From assembly GCA_900770665.1 (NCBI GenBank), contig CAAGKZ010000045.1:1-64000 (forward strand): DNA of 64,000 nucleotides. Direction: 5' to 3'. Under the pieces are notes generated by a model that was not told the DNA's origin, made no database searches, and saw only the letters and a program-made list of their open reading frames with translations. The position numbers and the translations under genes were made by a program. Positions within the stretch are counted from its first letter, which is position 1. The number at the start of each line of letters is the position of its first letter. The stretch comes from Bacteroidaceae bacterium (GTDB lineage Bacteria > Bacteroidota > Bacteroidia > Bacteroidales > Bacteroidaceae). Of this stretch, positions 1-5,674 are shown piece by piece.

Positions 1-240
1 ATTGCGCGGCTACTCGCTGCGCCTCCCAACGCTGCCTATTAGATAAGTTGCTCATCCTCGCTGCAAAATCTCAAACAAGTTTGGATTTCGCTCGCTTACA
101 CGTAACTTTCCGCCCTTGGCGGGGAATTACCTTTTGCAATGAAAAAGCGCGTAGAATAGTAATTCTCAATACTGCTCCCCCAGACTTTGCAGGTGAGCCT
201 TGTATCCTTTAGTTGACAACTGTTGACAAAAATGATAAAA
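1..240. other. Intergenic region without a recognisable gene
   Basis: No open reading frame here resembles a protein. Read on the minus strand, bases about 55-105 contain a CGAGCGAAAT core followed by a dyad CAAACTTGTTTG. This resembles the AATAAACGAGCGAG plus dyad sequences near 419 and 3597, so it may be a diverged copy of the same dispersed intergenic motif. A short hairpin CCGCC-AAG-GGCGG (minus sense) lies near 108-122. The stretch is probably spacer between the tRNA gene and whatever lies before the window. Confidence 0.4.
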
Positions 241-281
241 CAAAACACTAATTACTTGTTTATCAAGTAATTAGTGTTTTG
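241..281 (-). terminator. Rho-independent terminator of tRNA-Leu
   Basis: A perfect 18-bp inverted repeat (241-258 with 264-281) surrounds a 5-nt loop. On the minus strand it starts six bases past the tRNA 3' end and is followed by a T-rich tract (TTTTATCATTTTT). Position, perfect pairing and T-tract make this a clear intrinsic terminator for the tRNA-Leu transcript. Confidence 0.85.
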
Positions 282-286
282 AATAG

Positions 287-371
287 TACTCGAAGCGGGA
301 CTTGAACCCGCACGGCTGTTAAGGCCAAAGGATTTTAAGTCCTTCGTGTCTACCGATTCCACCATTCGAGC
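287..371 (-). tRNA. tRNA-Leu (anticodon UAA)
   Basis: The minus strand folds as a class II tRNA of 85 nt. The 5' acceptor strand GCTCGAA pairs with TTCGAGT (one G-U pair at the end), and the discriminator A is at 287. The anticodon stem AAGGA/TCCTT encloses the loop CTTAAAA, giving anticodon UAA at 335-337, which reads UUA. A long variable arm and the T-loop GTTCAAGTC are present, as expected for leucine. CCA is not encoded. It has its own promoter and terminator. Confidence 0.95.
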
Positions 372-409
372 GACCTTATGTTTTTGTTGTGGTTTTCCCA
401 CAACGGGTG

Positions 410-441
410 CAAAGATATAATAAACGGGCGAGATTTACAAA
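410..441 (-). promoter_or_regulatory. Bacteroidetes-type promoter of tRNA-Leu
   Basis: On the minus strand a -33 box TTTG (438-441) lies 20 nt before a perfect -7 box TATCTTTG (410-417), matching the Bacteroidetes housekeeping consensus TTTG-N19-21-TAnnTTTG. Transcription would begin near 403. The leader between there and the tRNA contains a 7-bp hairpin (386-392 with 398-404). Confidence 0.8.
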
Positions 442-470
442 ACTTGCTTTGATATTTCACTCTTTGGTAC

Positions 471-992
471 TCAATTTTGTATAATGACCTGTGAACCGTT
501 GTCATATACACGATAGCGCCAGAGTGGGCGCGATTCTCCTTCAATGGCTATGCCGCTGCTGTTTAGGTCGAACTTTGTGGCGCAGTGTGGGCAGGTGGCG
601 TGTCCCATGGTGTAGTCTATCTCTACGCGGTAGCGTGCGAGGTCGCAGTTGGGGCATGCCCAGTCGTATGCCCAAAGGTTGCCGTCGCCCATTGATGGTG
701 TGCCTATAATAAGGCCTCCCAGGCCGTAGTAGAACTTTCCTTGCTGCAGGTGTATCTGCGGAATGCTCACTGTCTGTGTCTTGCCCATTGCATCGGTCAC
801 TTTGTATTCGCCGATGTTCGCACCTTTTCTTATGCAGATGAACTGCCCGAAGCTGCGCGCCTGGTTGTAAGGGTATATGGTGCCATCAAAGATGACATTG
901 GCGTGGTAGCTTGAATATGGGTTGTCGCCTTCGCATGCGGCAAAGACGAGTATGGAAATGAGCAAAAGGACTGTACGGGCAATTCTTTTCAT
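471..992 (-). CDS. Lipoprotein with two CxxC pairs, Rieske-like C-terminal part
   Basis: A 173-residue protein with a lipoprotein signal peptide: a hydrophobic stretch to residue 19, then lipobox LVFAAC with Cys20, so it is likely anchored in the periplasm. The second half carries Cys113-x2-Cys116 and Cys134-x2-Cys137. The segment CPHCxxKFDL around residues 134-142 resembles the second cluster loop of Rieske ferredoxins, but the Rieske histidine ligands are replaced by cysteines or missing. It could therefore bind a mononuclear metal in rubredoxin or zinc-ribbon style, or be a degenerate Rieske fold. No reaction can be assigned. It lies 71 bp downstream of argH on the same strand; co-transcription is possible but not shown. 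Confidence 0.75.
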   Translation of the reverse strand: MKRIARTVLLLISILVFAACEGDNPYSSYHANVIFDGTIYPYNQARSFGQFICIRKGANIGEYKVTDAMGKTQTVSIPQIHLQQGKFYYGLGGLIIGTPSMGDGNLWAYDWACPNCDLARYRVEIDYTMGHATCPHCATKFDLNSSGIAIEGESRPLWRYRVYDNGSQVIIQN

Positions 993-1063
993 TGATGGTT
1001 GTGTTTGTAGTATAAACGCCCGGATGTGGCATATATTGCTTTCTCCTGGCTGTTTAACGTTCT

Positions 1064-2404
1064 TTATTCACTCAATAGTGCCTTTTCGGCATTGCGGGCT
1101 TTGTCGAAGTCCATGGCGTTGTATATGCCGTACATCAGTTTCTTTATCTCCTCGTTGCACAGGTTGCCAATGCTGCCTTCGTGGGTGTGGCGCACCTCCT
1201 TGTTTGGGGCGAATGTGCCGGCTTCGATGTCAAGCCCCACCTTTTTATATGCATCGCGGAACGGCATTCCCTCGGTGGCAAGGCGGTTCACCTCCTCTAC
1301 GCTGAACATGGCGTCGTAGCGGCTGTCGTTGAGGATTTCCTTATTTACTTCAATGCGCTCAATTATGTATGTTGCCATTGCAAGGCACTCCTTGATGTCG
1401 GCAAATGCCGGCAGGAACAGCTCTTTGATGATTTGCAGGTCGCGGAAGTAGCCGCTTGGCAGGTTGTTCATTATCATTGCAATGTCCATTGGCAATGCCT
1501 GCAGGCGGTTGCACTTTGCGCGCATTATTTCAAAGACGTCGGGGTTCTTCTTGTGCGGCATTATGCTGCTGCCGGTTGTGCACTCGGCAGGTAGCTTCAC
1601 AAACCCGAAGTTCTGCGAGTTGAACATGCAGGCATCGAATGCCATCTTTGACAGCGTGCCGGCAACGCTTGCCAGGGCAAAGGCTACGTTTCTCTCGCTC
1701 TTGCCGCGACCCATTTGGGCGTAGACAACGTTGTAGTTCATTGAGTCGAAGCCTAGCAGTTCGGTCGTCATTGTGCGGTTGAGCGGGAACGATGAGCCGT
1801 AGCCGGCAGCCGAGCCCAATGGGTTGCGGTTGCACATGCGGTATGCAGCCTGCAGAAAGAGCATGTCGTCGGCAAGGCTCTCGGCATATGCGCCGAACCA
1901 CAGACCGAATGACGATGGCATAGCCACTTGCAGGTGGGTGTATCCCGGCATGAGCACATCCTTGTGTTTCTCGCTCTGCTGCTGCAATGCATCAAAAAGA
2001 GCAATAACGGCCTCGCAAACCTCCTGCAACTCGTGACGGGTAAAGAGCTTCAGGTCCACAAGCACCTGGTCATTGCGCGAGCGGCCGCTGTGGATTTTCT
2101 TGCCTATGTCGCCAAACTTGCGTGTGAGTATCAGTTCTACCTGCGAGTGGACATCCTCGACACCGTCTTCAATGATGAACGTGCCTGTCATAGCGGCAGA
2201 GTATATACCCCACAATCCTTGTCGCAGAAGTTCCCGTTCTTCTTTTGTCAGCAATCCGATGCTCTCGAGCATCTTGCAATGTGCAAGTGAGCCCAACACG
2301 TCGTAGCGTGCCAGCATCAGGTCGAGTTCTCTGTCGCGTCCCACTGTAAAACGCTCTATTTCGGGGTTCACGTCAATGTTCTTTTCCCAAAGTTTCTTTG
2401 CCAT
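1064..2404 (-). CDS. argH: Argininosuccinate lyase
   Basis: This cytoplasmic enzyme splits argininosuccinate into arginine and fumarate, the last step of arginine synthesis. At 446 residues it is the usual family length. It has the fumarase/aspartase superfamily signature GSSIMPHKKNP (residues 279-288), which holds the catalytic serine, the loop HSGRSRND (105-112), and the TH pair at 156-157. The start ATG at 2404 gives MAKKLWEK, a normal beginning for Bacteroidetes ArgH. The gene is preceded by a perfect 28-bp palindrome. Other arginine genes in the window (argB, speA, argS) are not adjacent. Confidence 0.96.
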   Translation of the reverse strand: MAKKLWEKNIDVNPEIERFTVGRDRELDLMLARYDVLGSLAHCKMLESIGLLTKEERELLRQGLWGIYSAAMTGTFIIEDGVEDVHSQVELILTRKFGDIGKKIHSGRSRNDQVLVDLKLFTRHELQEVCEAVIALFDALQQQSEKHKDVLMPGYTHLQVAMPSSFGLWFGAYAESLADDMLFLQAAYRMCNRNPLGSAAGYGSSFPLNRTMTTELLGFDSMNYNVVYAQMGRGKSERNVAFALASVAGTLSKMAFDACMFNSQNFGFVKLPAECTTGSSIMPHKKNPDVFEIMRAKCNRLQALPMDIAMIMNNLPSGYFRDLQIIKELFLPAFADIKECLAMATYIIERIEVNKEILNDSRYDAMFSVEEVNRLATEGMPFRDAYKKVGLDIEAGTFAPNKEVRHTHEGSIGNLCNEEIKKLMYGIYNAMDFDKARNAEKALLSE

Positions 2405-2423
2405 AGTCTGTTGTATTAAACGG

Positions 2424-2451
2424 ATTCCCGATGTGCGCGCACATCGGGAAT
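2424..2451 (-). terminator. Perfect 28-bp palindrome between the SRPBCC gene and argH
   Basis: ATTCCCGATGTGCG is followed directly by its exact reverse complement. It lies 35 bp after the SRPBCC stop codon and 20 bp before the argH start, all on the minus strand. Only a weak T-tract follows (CCGTTTAAT), so it may be a leaky terminator, an RNA-stabilising hairpin or an argH leader element. The symmetry itself is certain. Confidence 0.5.
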
Positions 2452-2485
2452 GCCCAATTTGTCTATAAAGCCCGTATTACCGCTA

Positions 2486-2896
2486 TCAGTATGCGATGAG
2501 CGACAATGCCTCGGCAATCTTTTCAACTCCCTCTTTCAGGGGCTTGTCAATCATTGAGCGCAGCATGAAGTTGACCTCAGCCTTTATCACTACGCGCATC
2601 TTGGCAGCCTCCTCGCCGTCGGGTATAATCTGTATCCACATGTTAACGGGGATGGGTGAGCCTACAGCCTCGAGCTTGATGCATTTGGGCTCTTCGCGTT
2701 CTACCACCCTGATGGTTACGTTGCCCATTGGTGGAACGTTCACGGTGGCCTCGTCGCGGCTGTATCTCAAATCCGTTATTTTGTCCTGTGGCAACTTGTC
2801 TTTCAAACCCTCAAGGTTATTCAGGTCCTCGAGCTTTGCATATACCCTTGCCTGTGGATAGGGGATAAGTTTTACACTACTTTCGTATTGGCTCAT
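2486..2896 (-). CDS. SRPBCC family protein
   Basis: A 136-residue cytoplasmic protein without signal peptide or membrane segment. It starts MSQYESSVKLIPY and has the pattern of the START/SRPBCC helix-grip fold: an N-terminal strand used in pairing, a middle run of strands (VNVPPMGNVTIRVVE, KMRVVIKAEVNF) and a long C-terminal helix (residues about 114-133). Family members bind hydrophobic ligands or act as cyclases and chaperone-like proteins; no ligand can be named here. It starts 6 bp after the pyrE stop codon, so the two are almost certainly co-transcribed, but the link to pyrimidine synthesis is not understood. Confidence 0.75.
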   Translation of the reverse strand: MSQYESSVKLIPYPQARVYAKLEDLNNLEGLKDKLPQDKITDLRYSRDEATVNVPPMGNVTIRVVEREEPKCIKLEAVGSPIPVNMWIQIIPDGEEAAKMRVVIKAEVNFMLRSMIDKPLKEGVEKIAEALSLIAY

Positions 2897-2902
2897 AGTG
2901 TG

Positions 2903-3547
2903 TTACTTCAAGTCGTTTCTCCACTCCGATGGGTTTGCACGCCACTCCTGGAGAGTTGGCATAACCTCCTCGGTGATGTAGCCGGTCTCCTTGGCTGCCT
3001 CAAGCACAGCCTCGTAGTCGGTGAGTGTGATGAGCTTTACGCCTGCATTCTCAAAAGCCTCGGTAGCAACGCTGAAACCGTATGTGAAAGAAGCTACCAT
3101 GCCGATAACCTCGACACCTGCGGCACGCAAAGCGTCAACTGCGCGCAAGCTGCTCAAACCTGTTGAAACAAGGTCCTCAACAACAACAACCTTTGCACCG
3201 GGGAAAACGTCGCCCTCAATCTGGTTGCCCATACCGTGGTCTTTAGCCTTTGGACGTACATAAACGAATGGCTTTGCGAGCTCCTCGGCTACAAGTGCAC
3301 CCTGTGCAATGGCACCTGTTGCAACGCCTGCAACGATGTCGGCCTCGGGGAACTCCTGGAGAATGAGGTTTGCAAGTCCCAACTTAACGCGAGTGCGCAA
3401 TGCAGGGAATGACAATGTCTTGCGGTTGTCGCAGTAGAATGGTGATTTCCAACCCGATGCCCAAGTGAATGGCTGCTCGGGCTGCAACTTTACAGCCTTA
3501 ATCTTCAACAGTTCGGCTGCCAATGAAAGCTTTGATTTGTTTGACAT
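2903..3547 (-). CDS. pyrE: Orotate phosphoribosyltransferase
   Basis: It joins orotate to PRPP to make orotidine 5'-phosphate, the fifth step of de novo UMP synthesis. The 214-residue protein has the PRPP-binding signature VVVVEDLVSTG (residues 120-130) and the upstream Lys-rich loop VRPKAKDHG (98-106) that closes over the substrate. The start MSNKSKLSL follows normal PyrE architecture. It is the first gene of a pyrE-SRPBCC unit, with a plausible -7 box and a duplicated structured sequence upstream. Confidence 0.96.
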   Translation of the reverse strand: MSNKSKLSLAAELLKIKAVKLQPEQPFTWASGWKSPFYCDNRKTLSFPALRTRVKLGLANLILQEFPEADIVAGVATGAIAQGALVAEELAKPFVYVRPKAKDHGMGNQIEGDVFPGAKVVVVEDLVSTGLSSLRAVDALRAAGVEVIGMVASFTYGFSVATEAFENAGVKLITLTDYEAVLEAAKETGYITEEVMPTLQEWRANPSEWRNDLK

Positions 3548-3586
3548 ATTCTTTATATTTTTAAAGTTGTTATCTTTTAGGATGCG

Positions 3587-3620
3587 CTAATATACGAATA
3601 AACGAGCGAGAAATAACAAG
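3587..3620 (-). promoter_or_regulatory. Probable pyrE promoter
   Basis: On the minus strand TATATTAG (3587-3594) matches the -7 consensus TAnnTTTG at seven of eight positions. Directly upstream (two bases away) is CTCGTTTATT (3597-3606), the motif that also abuts the tRNA-Leu -7 box. A CTTG (3617-3620) lies 22 nt upstream as an imperfect -33 box. The fit is moderate. Confidence 0.45.
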
Positions 3621-3895
3621 TTTACTTGATTATTTTTCAAAGCGACGACACGAAAGTAGTGTCGTTTGCGACGACGGGAGGTTTATCTCCCCAAAGGAGT
3701 GCGGTTTACCGCCCCAAAGAAGTATATCTGCCGCAGGCGAATTCCGAATAAACGAGCGAGAAATAACAAGTTTACTTGATTATTTTTCACAGTGACGACG
3801 CGAAAGTAGCGTCGTTTGCGACGACGGGAGGTTTATCTCCCCAAAGGAGTGCGGTTTACCGCCCCAAAGTTTGTATATCTGCCGCAGGCGAATTC
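3595..3895. repeat. 150-bp structured sequence duplicated in tandem
   Basis: Two head-to-tail copies (3595-3744 and 3745-3895) fill the gap between yciH and pyrE; a partial third copy (CGAATAAAC) begins at 3896. The copies differ at only a few positions. Each contains an A/T-rich dyad (ATAACAAG-TTTA-CTTGATTAT), a hairpin ACGACrC-GAAAGTA-GyGTCGT, then GGAG-GTTTAT-CTCC and GCGGTTTACCGC. In the first hairpin an A-T pair in copy 1 is replaced by G-C in copy 2, a compensatory change. No protein is encoded. It may serve as RNA structure at the yciH 3' end, in the pyrE upstream region, or as a mobile intergenic repeat. Confidence 0.85.
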
Positions 3896-3927
3896 CGAAT
3901 AAACTCCTTTACGGCATTTATTTATTC

Positions 3928-4266
3928 CTATTTTGTTTGTGTGTAACCCTCTTTTTTGAGCAGTTCAATGATTTTCTCCTTGAAATCGCCCTGCACGAGT
4001 ATCTCACCGTCCTTGGTGCTGCCGCCCACGCCGCACTTTGTCTTGAGCAGACGGCCCAGCTCTTTCATGTCCTCCTCGGTGCCTATGAAGTTCTTGACTA
4101 TTGTAACAGTCTTTCCGCCACGGTGGTTCTTTTCAATGCTTACCCTGAGCTTCTGCTGTTGCTTTGGCAATGTCTCATTTTCCTCCTTTTCATCGGTGGA
4201 ATATGCAAAGTCGGGGTTGGTGGAATATACGATGTTCAAGCGGTCTTTCCAGTCGTTCTTTTTCAT
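3928..4266 (-). CDS. yciH: Translation initiation factor, YciH/SUI1 (eIF1-like) family
   Basis: A 112-residue protein. The C-terminal two thirds (about residues 36-110) is a SUI1 domain: strands LRVSIEKNHRGGKTVTIVKNF, then a helix, the Gly/Cys motif LKTKCGVGGSTKDGEI (residues 73-88), and the closing helix. The N-terminal 35 residues are charged and probably disordered. In E. coli the homologue binds the 30S subunit and discriminates against wrong initiation complexes; that role is known for the family and only inferred here. The gene diverges from rex and is followed by the tandem 150-bp repeat. Confidence 0.88.
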   Translation of the reverse strand: MKKNDWKDRLNIVYSTNPDFAYSTDEKEENETLPKQQQKLRVSIEKNHRGGKTVTIVKNFIGTEEDMKELGRLLKTKCGVGGSTKDGEILVQGDFKEKIIELLKKEGYTQTK

Positions 4267-4315
4267 TATCTGCGATGGATTTTACAAAATTATCGTTTGC
4301 TAAGGTACAATATTT

Positions 4316-4333
4316 TTGTGACAAATTTCAAAG
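4316..4333 (+). promoter_or_regulatory. Candidate Rex operator upstream of rex
   Basis: The 18-mer TTGTGACAAATTTCAAAG agrees with the general Rex-box palindrome TTGTGAAATATTTCACAA at 14 of 18 positions, with the left half-site TTGTGA intact. It lies between two -7-like boxes (TATTTTTG at 4311-4318 and TACTTTTG at 4350-4357) and overlaps the region where the -33 box of the second would lie. That is a position suited to autorepression. The match was made by eye against the known consensus. Confidence 0.55.
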
Positions 4334-4349
4334 CTTCGCAAAATAACAT

Positions 4350-4357
4350 TACTTTTG
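4350..4357 (+). promoter_or_regulatory. Likely -7 box of the rex transcript
   Basis: TACTTTTG fits TAnnTTTG perfectly and lies 33 bp before the rex ATG. A TTTC at 4326-4329, one mismatch from TTTG, is 20 nt upstream and falls inside the candidate Rex operator. A second -7-like box is at 4311-4318 but lacks a spaced TTTG. Confidence 0.5.
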
Positions 4358-4390
4358 TTACGTTATATGATATAAACACGCGCGAAAAGA

Positions 4391-5047
4391 ATGGCTCAAC
4401 TTACGAAAATAGAAAAAGTCCCCGAACCCACGCTGAGGCGATTGCCATGGTACTTGTCGGTATGCCGCCTGCTTAAACAGCGCGGCGAGCAGTATGTCTC
4501 CTCGACACGCTTGTCAAAGGAGACAAGCATTGTGGCTTCGCAGATTGCGAAGGACCTCTCATGTGTGAACATCGTTGGGCGCACCCGTGTGGGCTACGAG
4601 ATTGACAATCTTCTTGAGGTGCTCGAGGATTTTCTTGGCTTTACCCGCATGCACAAGGCTTTTCTTTTCGGTGCCGGCAAGTTGGGCAGTGCTTTGCTGA
4701 ACGATACGGGACTCAGGCAGTTCGGCCTTGAGGTGGTAGCGGCGTTCGATTCCAATCCAAAGGTCGTGGGTCATAGCGTGGCGGGTATTCCGGTATATCA
4801 CATAAACGAACTTGAGGCAAAGATGAAGAAGCATAATGTGCAGATTGGCGTGCTCACCGTCCCCATTGACTGTGCCCAGGAGGTTGCCGACAAGATGATT
4901 GTCTGGGGTATAAGGGCAATATGGAACTTCACCCCGTTGCGCATACGTGTCCCCGAGAATATTGTGGTGCAGAACACCTCGCTCTATGCCCATCTGTCGC
5001 TGATGTTCAACCGCCTTGAGGGGCTTAGTGTAACAGACGAAATTTGA
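4391..5047 (+). CDS. rex: Redox-sensing transcriptional repressor Rex
   Basis: Rex is a cytoplasmic dimer that represses fermentation and respiration genes and lets go of DNA when the NADH/NAD+ ratio rises. The 218-residue protein has the N-terminal winged helix (about residues 10-75: LPWYLSVCRLL, STRLSKETSIVASQIAKDL) and a Rossmann NAD(H)-binding domain starting at FLFGAGKLGSAL (91-102). A C-terminal helix swaps between subunits in known structures. Upstream is a candidate Rex box, suggesting autoregulation. It is the first gene of a long plus-strand run, with the FAH hydrolase starting six bases after its stop. Confidence 0.95.
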   Translation: MAQLTKIEKVPEPTLRRLPWYLSVCRLLKQRGEQYVSSTRLSKETSIVASQIAKDLSCVNIVGRTRVGYEIDNLLEVLEDFLGFTRMHKAFLFGAGKLGSALLNDTGLRQFGLEVVAAFDSNPKVVGHSVAGIPVYHINELEAKMKKHNVQIGVLTVPIDCAQEVADKMIVWGIRAIWNFTPLRIRVPENIVVQNTSLYAHLSLMFNRLEGLSVTDEI

Positions 5048-5053
5048 TTGAAG

Positions 5054-5668
5054 ATGAAGATAATAGCTGTTGGAAAAAATTACAGAGAGCACGCGATTGA
5101 GTTCGATGGCAGCAACGAGAAACCTGCCGTGCCATTGATTTTCATGAAGCCCGACTCTGCCATCATAAAGAACGGAAAACATTTTTATGTACCCGATTTT
5201 CTTGGTCAAATTGATTACGAGGCCGAGATTGTGGTGCGCATAAACAAGTTGGGAAAGAGCATCCCTGCACGTTTCGCCCACCGTTATTACGACGCCATAA
5301 CCGTTGGCATAGATTTTACCGCACGTGATTGGCAGCGCCGTCTCATTGCGGCCGGCGAGCCATGGGATATGAGCAAGGGTTTCGACGGTTCGGCAGTGCT
5401 TGGCGATTTCCGTCCCATAGAGCGCTACGACATCAACAATGTCGATTTTTCGTTGACTATAAATGACGAGGTCGTGCAAAAGGGCAACACCTCGCAGATG
5501 TTCTTTGCCGTGGACGAAATCATTGCCTATGTGAGCCGCTTCTGCACACTCAAGACCGGTGACCTGATATTCACCGGAACCCCTGCCGGCGCAGGCCCTG
5601 CGGCGATAGGAACACACCTGAAAGGGTATATCGGTGATGACAAGGTTCTCGATTTCCACGTAAGATAA
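5054..5668 (+). CDS. Fumarylacetoacetate hydrolase (FAH) family protein
   Basis: A 204-residue cytoplasmic enzyme of the FAH superfamily, whose members are Mg/Mn-dependent hydrolases, decarboxylases or tautomerases of 2-oxo and beta-diketo acids. It begins MKIIAVGKNYREHA, the standard family start, and has the metal-binding stretch DYEAEIVVRI (about 55-64), VGIDFTARDWQ (about 89-99) and the C-terminal LIFTGTPAGAGP loop. It is single-domain and short, like the acylpyruvate/oxaloacetate-acting bacterial members. A specific substrate cannot be read from sequence. The ATG at 5054 is preferred over an upstream TTG at 5048. It sits between rex and porU. Confidence 0.88.
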   Translation: MKIIAVGKNYREHAIEFDGSNEKPAVPLIFMKPDSAIIKNGKHFYVPDFLGQIDYEAEIVVRINKLGKSIPARFAHRYYDAITVGIDFTARDWQRRLIAAGEPWDMSKGFDGSAVLGDFRPIERYDINNVDFSLTINDEVVQKGNTSQMFFAVDEIIAYVSRFCTLKTGDLIFTGTPAGAGPAAIGTHLKGYIGDDKVLDFHVR

Positions 5669-5674
5669 AAACAA

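Noticed and set aside
4296..4318. A complete rex promoter using TTTG at 4296 and TATTTTTG at 4311
   Set aside because: The spacing is only 11 nt, far below the 19-21 nt of Bacteroidetes promoters.
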